Part shown: piece after piece, positions 35,701 to 44,239 of the stretch
Layout of the letters: the number at the start of each line of letters is the position of its first letter
Numbering within the stretch: position 1 is the stretch's first letter
Assembly (NCBI GenBank): GCA_013339765.2
Contig: CM023451.1
Span: forward strand, 157,159,824-157,223,823
Source: Haemaphysalis longicornis
Taxonomy: Eukaryota > Arthropoda > Arachnida > Ixodida > Ixodidae
Direction of reading: 5' to 3'
DNA: 64,000 nucleotides
Program-made: the position numbers and the translations under genes
The notes under the pieces: generated by a model
The model's database searches: none
What the model was told of the DNA's origin: nothing
What the model saw: the letters and a program-made list of their open reading frames with translations, nothing else

Positions 35701-38700
35701 GTCTGCCGTTGTGGTGTAGAGGATGTGTCTTAGCTTACTGTTACTAAAGACGGTGGTTCAAATTCAGCTCTTGCCTGGTATATTTTTTTGGAATTTTAGG
35801 CTTCAATTATAATTCTCATGGTTTAGGTTAGTTTTCAGTGTTGTAAATGATTATTTTGTTGTTTTTTCAGGTTATGTGAGGTACGTTACGTTAAGCTGAT
35901 GGAGGGTGAAGTAATGCCAGGCGCGGCATTTTTCCATCAAAACGCCGGTGGACGTCCTTTAATAGAGTGCTGATGGTACCATCTGGCGGCACTCTATACA
36001 CAGCTTTATTATTATTTATTATTATTATTATTATTATTATTTATTATTATTATTATTATTTTTAAGTAAACGATGCTCGTCCATCTGCAGAATACAATGT
36101 GCATATAATGAATATTCCGATCGTCTTGATATATTCCAGAGCTCTTTGTCTTTGTTCTCTAATGAATTGAAAACTGTTGTAACTTAAGTGCCTTTATGTC
36201 ATTATGTGCCGTGCAGTATTTTCTTTCTGTCCCGTATTTATTTTATGCAAATCATCATCTTGCTTGTTTGTTTTTCACTTTTCCTGATTTTGTGTTGCTT
36301 GAATTTCTGTCGGTTTAAGTGTCAGTGCTTGTAACGCTGAACTTCCTTTTTCCATTTTGAAACTTCCTGACATTTTGTTACAAAACCTTTGTTATGTGTA
36401 TAATCTATCTCCGTCATGTGCATTGAGTATTTGCTTGTGTATTTTCAATTTTTCACGTGCCTTCACGTTTTGCTGGCCGGGTGTCATGGCTTCTAACACT
36501 AGGCTTCCTTTTTTTTGCTGTTTGTGCTGTTTTGCTTTCTGGGATCTCTGTAACTATTTTTATCTTATTGTTTCATATAACGGTTTGTTTTGTTTTTGTT
36601 TTATTTTAGTTTGTTTTTATGAATGCTTGTATATGGTGTACCAGTACCAAGACCCTAGGGTTGTTCCTGGGCACCAAAAAAAAAGGGTTGATTGATGATT
36701 ATTATTATTATTATTATTATTATTCTCTCGTTCTGTTTAAACCAATATGTTGCCTGTTTTTGAAACTGTTTACTTATCATGCTTGTCTTATCATTTGTCT
36801 CTATACTCTTGTCATTGTTTTTGTCGTCTTACTGTCAAACTTTGTTCTCTGCTTGTTGTGTATTCATTACAATAAGCTGAGCCACAAAGGCATCTTCTTT
36901 TTTCTTTTTTTACCTGTACCCAGGCTCGCTTGTGTGCTTTATTTTTGTAATTTTCGCTACTTCAATTTGTGTGTCTTGGCTTGTTTGTTTCTTGCATATG
37001 TTTCTTGTATTTTGTTTTCATATAACTATCCGTGCGCCAGCACTCAGGCCTCTGGCTGTTCCTGGGCACGTAAATAAACATGATTGATTGATTGATTGAT
37101 TGATGACTGATTATTATTATTATTATTATAAATGTGATGATGTTAATCGTTGACTGGTAATGGCACATTCCAAATGAGCGCACCTGCCAATCAGCAGGAC
37201 AAGCAAAATTACAGGAATATTTGATTTTTATTCTTTCTATATGTGTTAGTAAGCCTCATTTGGTTCGCTTGCGCTCCTATGGGGTTCAAATAGATGTTGC
37301 TTTAAATTGTGTGCGTCAGACGCAGCACACATTCCTCTTGAAAACGTTTTTAAACACGTTACAGCTGGTGTGTGCTGCTCCGCGGATACGTGACAGTGTG
37401 CGACGCTTCATTGTGTGACGCTTCATGTGACGCTCAAGCTTCCTGGAACAAGCCCACATTTCTTGCACACTGATTGATTCTTTGTCCAATTGATTGGTTA
37501 AATTTTCAGTGCGGAAGCACTTTGGCAGCCGCTACTGTGTTTTCGCGGCGGCGATAGAGATGTCGTCGAAGCCGAACGAGCGAAGGCACAAAGGTAACGG
37601 CGGAGCAAAAGGCCGGCAAATGGTTGAGGGGAGGGCAGTAGGTTGAGCCTGCACAATACGCTCGTCGGAGCGTAAGGCGAAGGTTTGAGGGGGAGGACGG
37701 CACGCGCTGCTATAGCGTCATCTCTCTCACTGCTTCCGCCGCCAGACGGTACTCCTCCGTGCGTGGCCCATTCGAACCACGTGACATTTTCGTGGGAGGT
37801 TCAAACACGATTTGCAAATATACGCTCGCCGATGGCGGTGAATCACTGCACGATAACGGCAGGGTAGCGCACTGCCGTGCGTTTGCTGATCCCGCGATCA
37901 CTTCCTGAGACGCACAAGATATGCGCCGTGACTAAATACCACTTCGAGAATACAAATGCCGCACATATTGCTTTAAATTTTTGCTCTTCCCACCAGCCAT
38001 AAATGAATGAAATAACTAGCCTTTCCTCATAGCAAGCTGTCCAACGTATCAAAGTTTTTCGTCGGTGCTGGAAAATCTTCTCAGCCCTTCCGTAAAAATC
38101 AATCCTGACGCCAACTGGATATTAAACACCGCGTTCTTTTTGCGTAGGTACTTCGATATTTTTAGGTTGCATGGTTTTTGAACTGGTCATTCGTGGGAGG
38201 TCACCTGTCCGCGTTAGTGGTCAGAACCGCGATACAGCAGAGGGTCCCGGAATCCCTGTGTCTGGACAGGCCGCCTTGGGAACTTAACCCTGGCAACATT
38301 CCACGCTTGCACCCTCTCTAGCGAGGGAAGCTTTGCTATACTGCTAGAGGATGTCTCGTACACTAAGTGGGATATCATGGGGTTAAGCGAAATTAGAAGG
38401 AAAGAAGAAGGCGTCATTCAGCTCACTAGCGAGCCTATTCTGCGCTCCACGGCACACGGAGAGAATAAACACGGGGTGGCATTTTTAACTTACAGAGAAA
38501 TAGCAGGAAACGCGGATGTGTTTTTTAGCGTTAGCGAGAGAGTCGTGGCTGTTGTGATCAAGCTATGCAAGTGATACAGGTTAAAGATACTACAGGCCTA
38601 TGCGCAAACAACCACCTATGATGACGAAACCATATAGAGCTTCTACGAGGACTTCGAATCTGCAATGAAGAAGGCAAGAACGTGGTTCCCGATCGTGATC

Positions 38701-41700
38701 GGAGACTTCAACGCAAAAGTCGGTAAAAGCAACTGAGATAGTCAGTGGAAAACTTCGGAATAGACAATCACAGCAGTTTAGGAGATACACTGGTAGGATT
38801 TGCACTGACAAATACCCTGAGGCTGATGAACGCATTCTTCTACAAACGAAAGAAGAGGAAACAGACATGAACAAGTCGCGATGGTACAACAAAAATGAAA
38901 TTAGCTTCATTTTAAGTGACAACCTAAGTATCGTGCAAGACGTCGGTGTGCTAAGTAACATTAGGAGTAGCGATCATAGGATGGTTAGATGCAAGCTAAG
39001 ACTTAATGTCAAAGGAGAAAGGAAGAAAGCCGTGAAAACTGAGTAGCCCCGCTTGGAGTAAGTCAGAGCCATATCGCAAGAGTTTAAAATAACTATTTAA
39101 AAGAAATTCGAGCTTCTCAACGAGCAGAAAAAGGTCAGTTTAGACAGTCTAAATGACAACCTGACATCTGCACTTCGTCAATCAGCAGCACCTGTAGGAG
39201 AAAAAACATGTAGTGAACAAACTGGAAAGCTAACTAAGAAAACGAAGGACCTCATTGCCAAACGTACGAACATGGCAATGACGAGAACGGCGGATCAGGT
39301 TGAATTAGATGAGGTTTCAAAACTGATTAACAGAAGTGAAACAAACGACATTCGTGTATATAACATGACAGTGATCGAGGAAACACTGCGAATAAGGAGA
39401 AGCTTGAAAGAAACTAGAAGAAAGCTAGCCATCGGCGAAGACAGGGTATACGCACTCAGAGATGAGCAGGGAAACATTACGCACAACTTGGGCGAAATGA
39501 TTAATGTAGCAGAACGATGCTACACCAGGCTGTATGCCAGCGACGTTAGACCAGGGGATACTACTGAGAATACAAACTCAACTTGCGATATTCCACTAGT
39601 AACTAAGAGGTAGTTGGAAATGCTCTCAAATGGATGAAAACTAGAAGAGCCGCATGTGACGACGGCACCACCGTGGATCCTTTGAAGGAGAGAGGAGATA
39701 TTGCAGTGGAAAAACTTGCTGTACTATTTTTAGGATGCTTGAATTCTCAAAAAGTGCCCATAGCCTGGAAAAACGCCAACATTATTCTCATTCATAAAAA
39801 GGGAGTTCCCATGGATCTCAGGAACTACATTCTCAGTTGTTTGCAAGCTCTTGTCCGAAATTATAGCTAGCAGCATAGGTGACAGCCTGGATTCCCATGA
39901 ACCCCGAGAGCAGGCTGGGTTTAAGAAACGGTACTCAACCATGGACCACATCCATATCGTCAAACAAGGGATAGAAAAATCCACAGAGTAATCTAAGCCC
40001 GATACATGGCATTTATAGATTACGAGAAAGCGTTTGATTCTGTACTGAACGCAGCCATTTTGAAAGTACTAAAAGACCAGGAAATAGAGGAAACCTACGT
40101 ACGACTTTAAGTAGACATATAAAGGAATGCACGGCCAGGATAACCCTCCACAAGCAAAGCTATAAATTTACGATCCGAAAGGGAGTAAGACAGGGATTTA
40201 CCATCTCTACAAAACTAATCACAGCATGTCTGGAAGGGGCATTTAGAAGACGTGACTGGGAAAACATAGGATTAGGTATAAACGGGGAATACTTGAGCTA
40301 TTTGATGTTTGCGGACGACATAGTGTTGCTGAGTGAGACTGCAGACCACTGCAAACGTTGCAAACAATGCTTGAGGAACTACACTCATAAAGACCGCCCC
40401 TGTGGCTAAAACTAAATATGAATAGATCTAAAGTAATGAGGAATGCGCATGCCAAGATCGTCTTTTTCAGATTAGGAAACGAAATGCCAGAAGAAGTAAC
40501 AGATTATAACTACCTCAGACAGATGGTTAGGGCTTACCCAAAACCGCCAGAGAGGAATCCGGTGCAGAATAGGTTTAGGCTGGTGAACACTCGGCAAGCG
40601 CTCCCAAATAATCAAAAGTATACTCAAAAGAGAAAAATCTAGAAGAATGTGAAAGTGCAACAGGAGTGAATTTGCGGTGCATACACCACACACACAACTG
40701 CTGACTATTTGTGATGACATACAGAGCTCAAACTTGGGGCCTTTATAAACATCTCCCCCGTTTCACTAGAAAGCAAACTGCCAAGGAAGACGAGGACGCG
40801 CACCCGAAGCTAGGACGGACGGCGGACGGAATCGGCCCAACAAAAAATCTACAAACGACCATGGAACGAATAATGTTAGGAACAGACCATAACAATAATG
40901 TTAGGAATAACTCAGGGGCAAGAAATGAGCTACCTGGATCAGAGAACAAACTAAAGTTTACGATATCATAGTTCAAATAAAGAAAAAGAAATGGACTTGG
41001 GCTGGCCATGTAGTGGGTCGAACTGACAACGGTGTACAATGGTGTAGAAGAAGGGGATGGCCAAATAGAAGGGGGATGGCAAATAGAAGTAGATGGGGCC
41101 AATACCACAATGGAGGGCGGAACTTCGGGGGAAACTGTGGACTCGAGTATTGCAGGACAGGAGCGGTTGGAGTTCAATGGGAGAGGCCTTCGTCCTGCAT
41201 GTGATCTTTAGGTCCAAGACTGGCAGAAGAGACAGCGGCCCTGGAAGGAGGGAACCTACCCTAGCCCAATCAAGACCTTTCATTTTATATATATTTCAAA
41301 TAAACATTTATATATCTCTCTCTAGAATATAATATATCTCTATCTGCAGTGAACCAGAGCAATCTGATGATTATGATGATGATGATGGTGGTGGTGGTAA
41401 TTTATGTTCGTATTTCATAACAATTACTCCAAATTCATACCTTTATAGCAATTTAGTTACTCAACTTCACCCACAATGATTTTTTTCTGCAGATAGAAGG
41501 TGTTAAGTGGTTCGCCTTGGCGAATTTTTATTGCTTGTGTATTTTTTCAGGTTTCGACTTGCCTTAACCTCGTGAAGGCGGTGGACTGGATATACCTCTG
41601 TGATTTCGTAGTCCATGCTTATGTTGATTTCCTGCTGTTTTTGTTGTTTTTTTTTTCTTCGATAAATGCTCTAAATTCACAGCATTAAAACAAATACATG

Positions 41701-41917
41701 TTTGTTTGTTCGTTTTCGGAACGCGTATTGCACGGATGAATTGCACGGATACGAGGCATCGCATTTTTTGCAGCTAGGGGACTCGGCAAACAATGCTTTG
41801 GGTTTAAGAATCGCCGTATTTACCACGCCAAAATTTCGCGCACTTACCCGTTGCGCCGGCGTCAACCGATGAAATCGTAAGTAGAATCATCATCGTGGCA
41901 ACAGCCGCTGCTCCCAT
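10253..41917 (-). CDS. Double-CLIP-domain secreted serine protease (S1A), 8 exons, complete
   Basis: Join on the minus strand: 41917-41848, 35547-35350, 28981-28715, 26727-26639, 19048-18942, 17442-17171, 15354-15182, 10456-10253. The total is 1380 nt, and every phase matches at all seven junctions. The 459-aa product has a signal peptide (about 1-20), CLIP1 (C29, C45, C51, C67, C77, C78), CLIP2 (C94, C105, C111, C128, C138, C139), a linker, interchain C180, and a catalytic domain from about A194. Catalytic residues are H238, D288 and S395; D389, G420 and G430 form a trypsin-like S1 pocket. Disulfide pairs C223-C239, C355-C379 and C391-C423 are present, and C311 can pair with C180. NxS/T sites lie at N257, N295, N320 and N382. 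The family acts extracellularly in haemolymph cascades (clotting, prophenoloxidase activation, Toll signalling). Odd points: the activation site reads V-A-I-G-G rather than R-I-V-G-G, residue 193 is Gln rather than Gly, and residue 215 is Phe. The orthologue and the substrate are unknown. Confidence 0.9.
11231..11860. repeat. Inverted-repeat (foldback/MITE-like) element
   Basis: The segment 11231-11360 recurs reverse-complemented at 11754-11860. The shared core includes CGCATGCGCAAT, AAGCTATCTC, CCAGCCGCTATCA and GTCGCCAGC, diverged by about 15-20%. The arms enclose about 390 bp with no recognised coding sequence. It lies in intron 7. Confidence 0.7.
12461..12710 (+). mobile_element. Ruka SINE (tRNA-derived)
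   Basis: Box A GTGGCTCAGTGG (12467-12478) and box B GGTTCGATCCC (12513-12523) form an RNA polymerase III internal promoter. The body has TTTTCTGATGGAGGCGAAAAG and GGAGCCCTCCACTACGG, and the tail is GCGTTAAACCCTACAATC. The tail string ccctacaatcaatcaatcag also occurs inside the body (about 12579-12598), which is unusual. Ticks are the known hosts of Ruka. It lies in intron 7 of the protease gene, antisense to it. Confidence 0.85.
12741..13113. mobile_element. MITE with 30-bp TIRs built on a palindrome
   Basis: 12741-12770 and the reverse complement of 13084-13113 match at about 29 of 30 bases. Each TIR starts with the 16-bp perfect palindrome TTCCGTATATACGGAA. A third near-copy of the palindrome lies in the middle (about 12926-12942). 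The element is 373 bp with no ORF. I could not define a target-site duplication. It is in intron 7. Confidence 0.75.
15182..15354 (-). CDS. Protease exon 7: C168-C182 segment to Cys191-Gln192
   Basis: Residues 335(part)-392. It has GRLQMVLQHARIPLVD, the typical strand after the GWG block, then SCERRY and FICAGN carrying the C168-C182 pair (C355, C379), and GGVDACQ. D389 corresponds to Asp189, predicting cleavage after Arg or Lys. The acceptor is gaactgcttacag|GT and the donor is CAG|GTAACG, in phase 0. The break just after Gln192 is a common intron position in this protease family. Confidence 0.93.
15838..16110. repeat. Dispersed repeat, copy A
   Basis: It shares the order of blocks with 22175-22480: TTTCAGTGTGTT, CTACACGTT, GCATTCA.GTGAT, then CAATC..CC.GTCAT and a TTTGC.ATAAAAT end. 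The two copies are strongly diverged but in the same orientation. Type is unknown and there is no coding capacity. It lies in intron 6. Confidence 0.6.
16895..16985 (+). mobile_element. tRNA-derived SINE-like segment
   Basis: GTTGGAATGACGCAGTCGGATAG resembles a box A region, and GAGATTCGATTCC resembles box B about 40 bases later. An A-rich stretch follows. No intact tRNA fold was built. Confidence 0.45.
17171..17442 (-). CDS. Protease exon 6: catalytic Asp exon
   Basis: Residues 244(part)-334. It carries RIGGVNL, HVHPDFDGW and then HYGDVALLFL, where D288 is the catalytic Asp102. The PLACLP block supplies C311 (C122 equivalent), and VIGWG ends the domain core. The acceptor is ccctggttccttccgcag|A and the donor is TTCG|GTGAGC. 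Phase is 2 in and 1 out. NxS sites at N257, N295 and N320 suggest glycosylation of the secreted protein. Confidence 0.93.
18942..19048 (-). CDS. Protease exon 5: catalytic His exon
   Basis: Residues 209-243 plus two bases. It contains FWCGGTLI and LSAAHCF, the standard block around catalytic His57 (H238 here) with the C42-C58 disulfide cysteines (C223, C239). The acceptor follows a T-rich tract (ttttttttggtcctgcag|GCG) and the donor is CT|GTAAGT at 18941. Joined to exon 4 it reads FM|AALF, matching the usual W/F-P-x-M-A-A-L order of S1 proteases. Confidence 0.92.
19783..20545. mobile_element. LTR-retrotransposon-like fragment with direct repeats
   Basis: About 150 bp at 19783-19935 recurs at 20392-20545 in direct orientation. 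Shared blocks are TTACGTAGC/TTACGTGGC, ACGAACCATG.TAGATGAGG and ATCTATTTACACTATGTACATG. The 450-bp interior has no retroviral-type domain I can name. The arrangement suggests partial LTRs around a deleted interior; a tandem-duplicated repeat is the alternative. It lies in intron 4. Confidence 0.45.
21411..21690. repeat. Tandem duplication, 2 x 140 bp, carrying tRNA-like blocks
   Basis: 21411-21550 and 21551-21690 are near-identical, with differences mainly in the first 60 bases. On the minus strand the first copy reads a box-A-like GCGCAGCGGGTAGAGCACC and a box-B-like GGTCGTGGGATCGAAACC just beyond the unit (about 21393-21411), so a tRNA-derived SINE on minus is the likely source. It lies in intron 4. 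Confidence 0.75.
22175..22480. repeat. Dispersed repeat, copy B
   Basis: Partner of 15838-16110 in the same orientation (see that entry). This copy ends at TTTGCAATAAAATTGGCACC. No coding capacity was seen. It lies in intron 4. Confidence 0.6.
23911..25267. repeat. 73-76-bp inverted repeat pair flanking a BEL/Pao remnant
   Basis: 23911-23983 matches the reverse complement of 25192-25267 at roughly 90%, including GTTACGAAAAGGGAA and GAAGAGAGCGACGCAAAGCC. Between them lies the gag-like remnant at 24240-24960. The arms may be two independent insertions of one short repeat, or the ends of a composite unit. Confidence 0.65.
24240..24960 (+). pseudogene. BEL/Pao retrotransposon gag remnant
   Basis: Plus-strand segments read ASNAALSALNHELESHLTDD, then ASVMEYDDAATSALALLQHH, then, after a frameshift and stops, LPKLELLRFDGAITRWQ. 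This is the order of the N-terminal gag region (DUF1759-like) of BEL/Pao elements, whose hallmark is an L-P-K-L-x-L-P-x-F-x-G-x-x-x-x-W block. Stops break it at several points, and no protease or reverse transcriptase follows. Confidence 0.75.
26639..26727 (-). CDS. Protease exon 4: activation segment
   Basis: Residues 179-208: Y-C-G-K, then F-R-P-R-N-E-M-Y, then V-A-I-G-G-E-D-A and Y-P-F-M. C180 is the cysteine that keeps the CLIP chain tethered to the protease chain after cleavage (partner C311). The GGEDA and YPFM blocks are typical of the mature S1 N-terminus. The acceptor has an excellent pyrimidine tract (gtttgtttttcag|AT), and the donor is ATG|GTGAGC. The 89-nt exon links phase 1 to phase 0 exactly as its neighbours require. 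The residue before the expected cleavage point is Val, not Arg or Lys, and position 16 is Ala. The nearest Arg residues are R186 (followed by Pro) and R188. Confidence 0.88.
26754..26800. repeat. (AAAT)n microsatellite next to exon 4 acceptor
   Basis: About 11 perfect AAAT/TTTA units end 27 bases upstream (in gene sense) of the exon 4 acceptor at 26728. The tract occupies the zone where the intron 4-side branch point would be expected. Confidence 0.9.
26811..27640 (-). mobile_element. LINE 3' end with TTGA tail (minus strand)
   Basis: On the minus strand the sequence is T-rich, then reads CGCCAGCACTAAGGGC, CTGTTCCTGGGAACG, TTAATAAACTTGATTGATTG. The same end occurs on plus at 36630-36725 and 37035-37105. 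The shared motif, AATAAA and short-repeat tail fit a non-LTR element 3' UTR. No coding part survives. Confidence 0.65.
27652..28215. repeat. Large inverted repeat, arms about 190 bp, spacer about 170 bp
   Basis: 27652-27845 corresponds to the reverse complement of 28015-28215. Shared blocks are GGTATTCTGTGG, GGGACCTGCCACAGTGCCAA, GACAACGGCACAAAA and TTAAACCAA.ACA. The spacer is GC-rich. It may be two opposed copies of one LINE 5' region. It lies in intron 3, so the pre-mRNA could fold here. Confidence 0.75.
28715..28981 (-). CDS. Protease exon 3: second CLIP domain and linker
   Basis: Residues 90-178. The second CLIP domain has cysteines C94, C105, C111, C128 and C138-C139. It is followed by a Val/Thr/Ala/Pro-rich stretch and a charged segment with many Arg/Lys/Glu residues (about 164-178). 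The donor is AGAT|GTAAGA at 28714-28709. The chosen acceptor is gggacacag|GC (exon starts at 28981), but a second in-phase AG nine bases on (start 28972) would remove three residues. A long T-rich tract lies at about 29008-29033. Phase 1 at both ends makes this a second symmetric CLIP module, so domain duplication or skipping keeps the frame. Confidence 0.9.
32670..33065 (+). pseudogene. Penelope-like element, GIY-YIG domain fragment
   Basis: Across two frames the plus strand reads VVYNYPSPVKS, then IHCHECGEREPLFDACTVL, then FDQRTREIIEAAEM and LAFLDG. This is the C-terminal GIY-YIG endonuclease region and tail of Penelope-like retroelements. Frameshifts and loss of the YIG motif make it inactive. 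It lies in intron 2 (antisense). Confidence 0.65.
33470..33560 (+). mobile_element. tRNA-derived SINE-like segment
   Basis: TAGCGGTGCTAACG followed by a box-B-like CCGGTTCAAATCCCATCGG and a T run. It resembles other tRNA-derived heads in the window but lacks a foldable acceptor stem. Confidence 0.45.
33978..34003. repeat. Poly(G) run
   Basis: About 26 bases of G broken by a single T, followed by TGGCGG. It can form G-quadruplex structure in the plus strand and C-rich RNA in the gene's sense strand. Its length may be an assembly artefact. Confidence 0.85.
34018..34195. mobile_element. pogo/Tigger-like MITE, 178 bp
   Basis: The left end CACTAAAACCTCATTACAAG and the reverse complement of the right end, CAGTAAAGCCTCGTTACAAG, form a TIR of about 25 bp. 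TA dinucleotides flank both sides (34016-34017, 34196-34197), as expected for Tc1/mariner-pogo insertion. It has no ORF. It lies in intron 2. Confidence 0.8.
35350..35547 (-). CDS. Protease exon 2: first CLIP domain
   Basis: Residues 25-89. Six cysteines show the CLIP pattern: C29, C45, C51 (C-x5-C), C67, then the C77-C78 pair. CLIP domains are regulatory disulfide-knotted modules of arthropod immune and clotting proteases. The acceptor is tattgtcatcag|AG, and the donor is CCCG|GTAAGG at 35349-35344. Both boundaries are phase 1, so the exon is a symmetric module (198 nt, divisible by three) and could be skipped without a frameshift. Confidence 0.9.
35700..35775 (+). mobile_element. tRNA-derived SINE head
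   Basis: GTTGTGGTGTAGAGGATG is box-A-like, and GGTGGTTCAAATTCAGC is box-B-like with spacing near that of a tRNA. A T-rich stretch follows. It lies in intron 1, antisense. Confidence 0.5.
36008..36063. repeat. (TTA)n microsatellite
   Basis: About 55 bp of ATT/TTA units with occasional TTTA interruptions. It lies in intron 1. Confidence 0.85.
36100..37130 (+). mobile_element. Two tandem LINE 3' UTR tails
   Basis: Two T-rich segments each end in the same way: near 36630-36725 (GTTCCTGGGCACC, TTGATTGATGATTATT) and near 37035-37130 (CGCCAGCACTCAGGCC, GTTCCTGGGCACGTAAATAA, TTGATTGATTG, then TTA repeats). They match the minus-strand tail at 26811. Open frames of 112-152 aa here are T-rich hydrophobic artefacts. 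Confidence 0.6.
38285..41260 (+). pseudogene. BovB/RTE-type non-LTR retrotransposon, degenerate
   Basis: Blocks in order are MGLSEIRRKEEG and GDFNAKVG (endonuclease), SDHRMVR (endonuclease His block), then IILIHKKG, EQAGFKKRYSTMDHI and LMFADDIVLL (reverse transcriptase, with the ADD catalytic triad), and a C-terminal GEAFVL block near 41190. These are the hallmarks of RTE/BovB elements. Many stops and frameshifts break it (for example at 38573, 39046, 39613 and 39868). It lies in intron 1, antisense to the protease gene. Ticks are known carriers of BovB. Confidence 0.85.
41848..41917 (-). CDS. Protease exon 1: start codon and signal peptide
   Basis: ATG at 41917 sits in a favourable context (A at -3, G at +4). 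It opens a short basic-free N-terminus, then a hydrophobic run (MMILLTISS), then VDA-G, a plausible signal peptidase site after about residue 20. The exon ends in phase 1 at a consensus donor, GG|GTAAGT (41847-41842). The leftover G plus AG from exon 2 makes codon 24 (Glu). The next coding exon is 6.3 kb away, so this exon is the least certain of the eight. It is chosen because it supplies a secretion signal, a strong donor and the correct phase. No clear TATA box or initiator was recognised upstream. Confidence 0.75.
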
Positions 41918-43229
41918 CGTCGTGCTTGCTGTACCAGGGTTGAGTGGCCGAACCAGAGTTGAGTTGAGTGGCCGACTGTCCTTACTCGCCACGAAAGAGG
42001 GCGAGCAGCTATTGACGGCCGCCTTCTTTTGAGTGGGACGAATGGGTCTCTATAGGAAGCTCCCCTTTAATCCGGCTGTTGCACCATTACGGGAAACCGA
42101 CACTCGCCCGATGCAAGCAGTAGTCGTCTCCACGGCAAAAGGAGAACCGTGGTTCACGCTACTGATAGCTAAAAATGTTTCCTCGTTCCCTATCGTTGGC
42201 AAGGCGACGTCCAGGCGCAACTATGCGATAGCGGCGGGACGATATAGAAGTGTCAGCATCTAAATTTTCGCCTACTTGAGCGATTAGAGGTCATCGACTT
42301 TGATGGAGGAACCTGTGTTTCTTTGCAGAGAGTTGCATTAGCATGAGTACGGTATTGGTACGGCGTTTTCAAGCAGTCTATATCCGTAGCACGCTAGCCA
42401 TGAGGGAAGTTGAACTACTTTCAGGAACCTCGAAAGTGTTGGCTGATATTACGGAAACTTTCGCGCCCAAATAAGCTTATTGCACACTGCGCGCGTAACT
42501 CTCCTTTCAAGGCGAAGCGAGGATGTGGGGGAGATGACGCATTTCTAATTTTGCTTTAAGGAATGTTTCATCGAGGATGTGATACAGCATGAGGAATGCT
42601 ACATGCCTCACAGTGACCCGTAGATACTGACTTCACCATGCTATTTAACACTTTTTTACTAGAACGGGGTTGCAGAGGCTTACCTGGAGCAAAATAGAAG
42701 ACTAGTGATGTGGACTTGCAAATCAATACGTCAGCTAGCATTATTTCTGGTCGCATAAAGAACACCGTCATAAATATTGTAAATTCTCCATATGACAGCC
42801 CTACAGCCAGCGCTTTCCTGTTATCATGGGAATATTTTCGATTATCGATAGTTCAGTTGAATTGAAATTAACGGCCGAGGAGCTTTAATTAAAATTAGTG
42901 TTATCTCATTGAACGCATTTCTGGGCACGCAATACAAACCAAATCTCAGTCATTTTTAGTGCTAGAGAGTTCCACGAATACGCATAATTTAAAACCATTG
43001 AAAACTACGCTTATATGCTATCATGTGTACTTTTACTTAACCTAATTAACCTAACAAATCATAATTTATGAGTAATATCTCTCATTTTGCTGCCGTACTC
43101 TTAAGTCATTCTAGTGAACACGTGCTGCTTTAAGTCTCATAGGCCACCTCATAGTCCACTCCTTCTAGGGTGGCTGTTTTTTTGCGCTAACCATGCACTT
43201 CCCCATGGCAGCGCACGACTCCGACCGGA
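41918..43229. other. Region upstream of the protease start codon
   Basis: It should hold the 5' UTR and promoter of the minus-strand gene. I see no convincing TATA box; a CTATAGAG string lies about 130 bases upstream of the ATG. No other gene was recognised. Confidence 0.4.
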
Positions 43230-43915
43230 GTTTGATACCTACGCGAAGCCTCATAACGACACTCTAAATGTACCTTGCAGGCTATTCGCACCCCCTCTAT
43301 TTTAGGTGATGAATCCAGGGGTGGGGGGTGAATACCTACGCGTAGCCTGATAACGACATTCTAAATGTGCCTTGCAGGCTATTCCCATCCCCCCCAATTT
43401 AGGTGGTGAATCTAGGGGTTGGGGGTGATACCTACGCGAAGCCTGATAACGACACCCTAAATGTGCCTTGCAGGACTATTCGCAACCCTTCTAACTGAGT
43501 GATGAATCTAGGGGTGCGGGGGTGATACCTACACGAAGCCTGATAACGACACTCTAAATGTGCCTTGCAGGGCTATTCGCACCCCCTCTAATTTAGGTGT
43601 GTGAATTCTAGGGGTGGGGGGTGATACCTACGCGAAGCCTGATAACGACACTCTAAATGTGCCTTTGCAGGCTATTCGCAACCCCCTCTAATTGAGGTGA
43701 TGAATCCAGGGGTGGGGGGTGATACCTACGCGTAGCCTGATAACGACACCCTAAAGGGGCCTTGCAGGCTATTCGCACCCCGTCTAATTGAGGTGACGAA
43801 TCTAGGGGTGGGGGGGATACCTACGTGAAGCCTGATAACGACATTCTAAATGTGCCTTGCAGCTATTCGCACCCACCTCTAATTGAGGTGATGAATCCAG
43901 TGGTTGGGGGGTGAC
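43230..43915. repeat. Minisatellite, about 7 x 97 bp
   Basis: The unit is GATACCTACGCGAAGCCTGATAACGACA, then CTAAATGTGCCTTGCAGGCTATTCGCACCCCCTCTAATT, then GGTGATGAATCTAGGGGTGGGGGG. Unit starts lie near 43236, 43332, 43428, 43527, 43625, 43720 and 43818. Units differ by small indels in the C and G runs. No coding frame runs through it. Confidence 0.92.
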
Positions 43916-44239
43916 ATTTCCTACGAACACTGCCGCCCGTATAGTAGCTCACCGCTACTGTGATGCGCTGCTGCTTCAGATGATTTAGTGCGAGAGCGTT
44001 GAGTGGTATTTGGTGCGAGATAGCCGTCCGCAGCTGCCATGCTCATCAAGCGCCTGCGGACAGACGTCACCCATGCCAACCAGAAACGATGATAGCAAGG
44101 CATTGGACTGGGCTAGTTGGTACATGTTTGATTGCCTGAAAAAGCAGCGGTAAACACAGGACAAAGAGGGAAGCAACGGGACAAGATGGCTCTAACAACT
44201 TAACGAACAACGCACTTGAACGCCTAAAAATACCTTCCG

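Noticed and set aside
36357..37077. Two hydrophobic open frames of 112 and 152 codons resembling membrane proteins
   Set aside because: Very T-rich 3' UTR-like sequence of LINE tails gives Phe/Leu/Cys-rich frames by composition.
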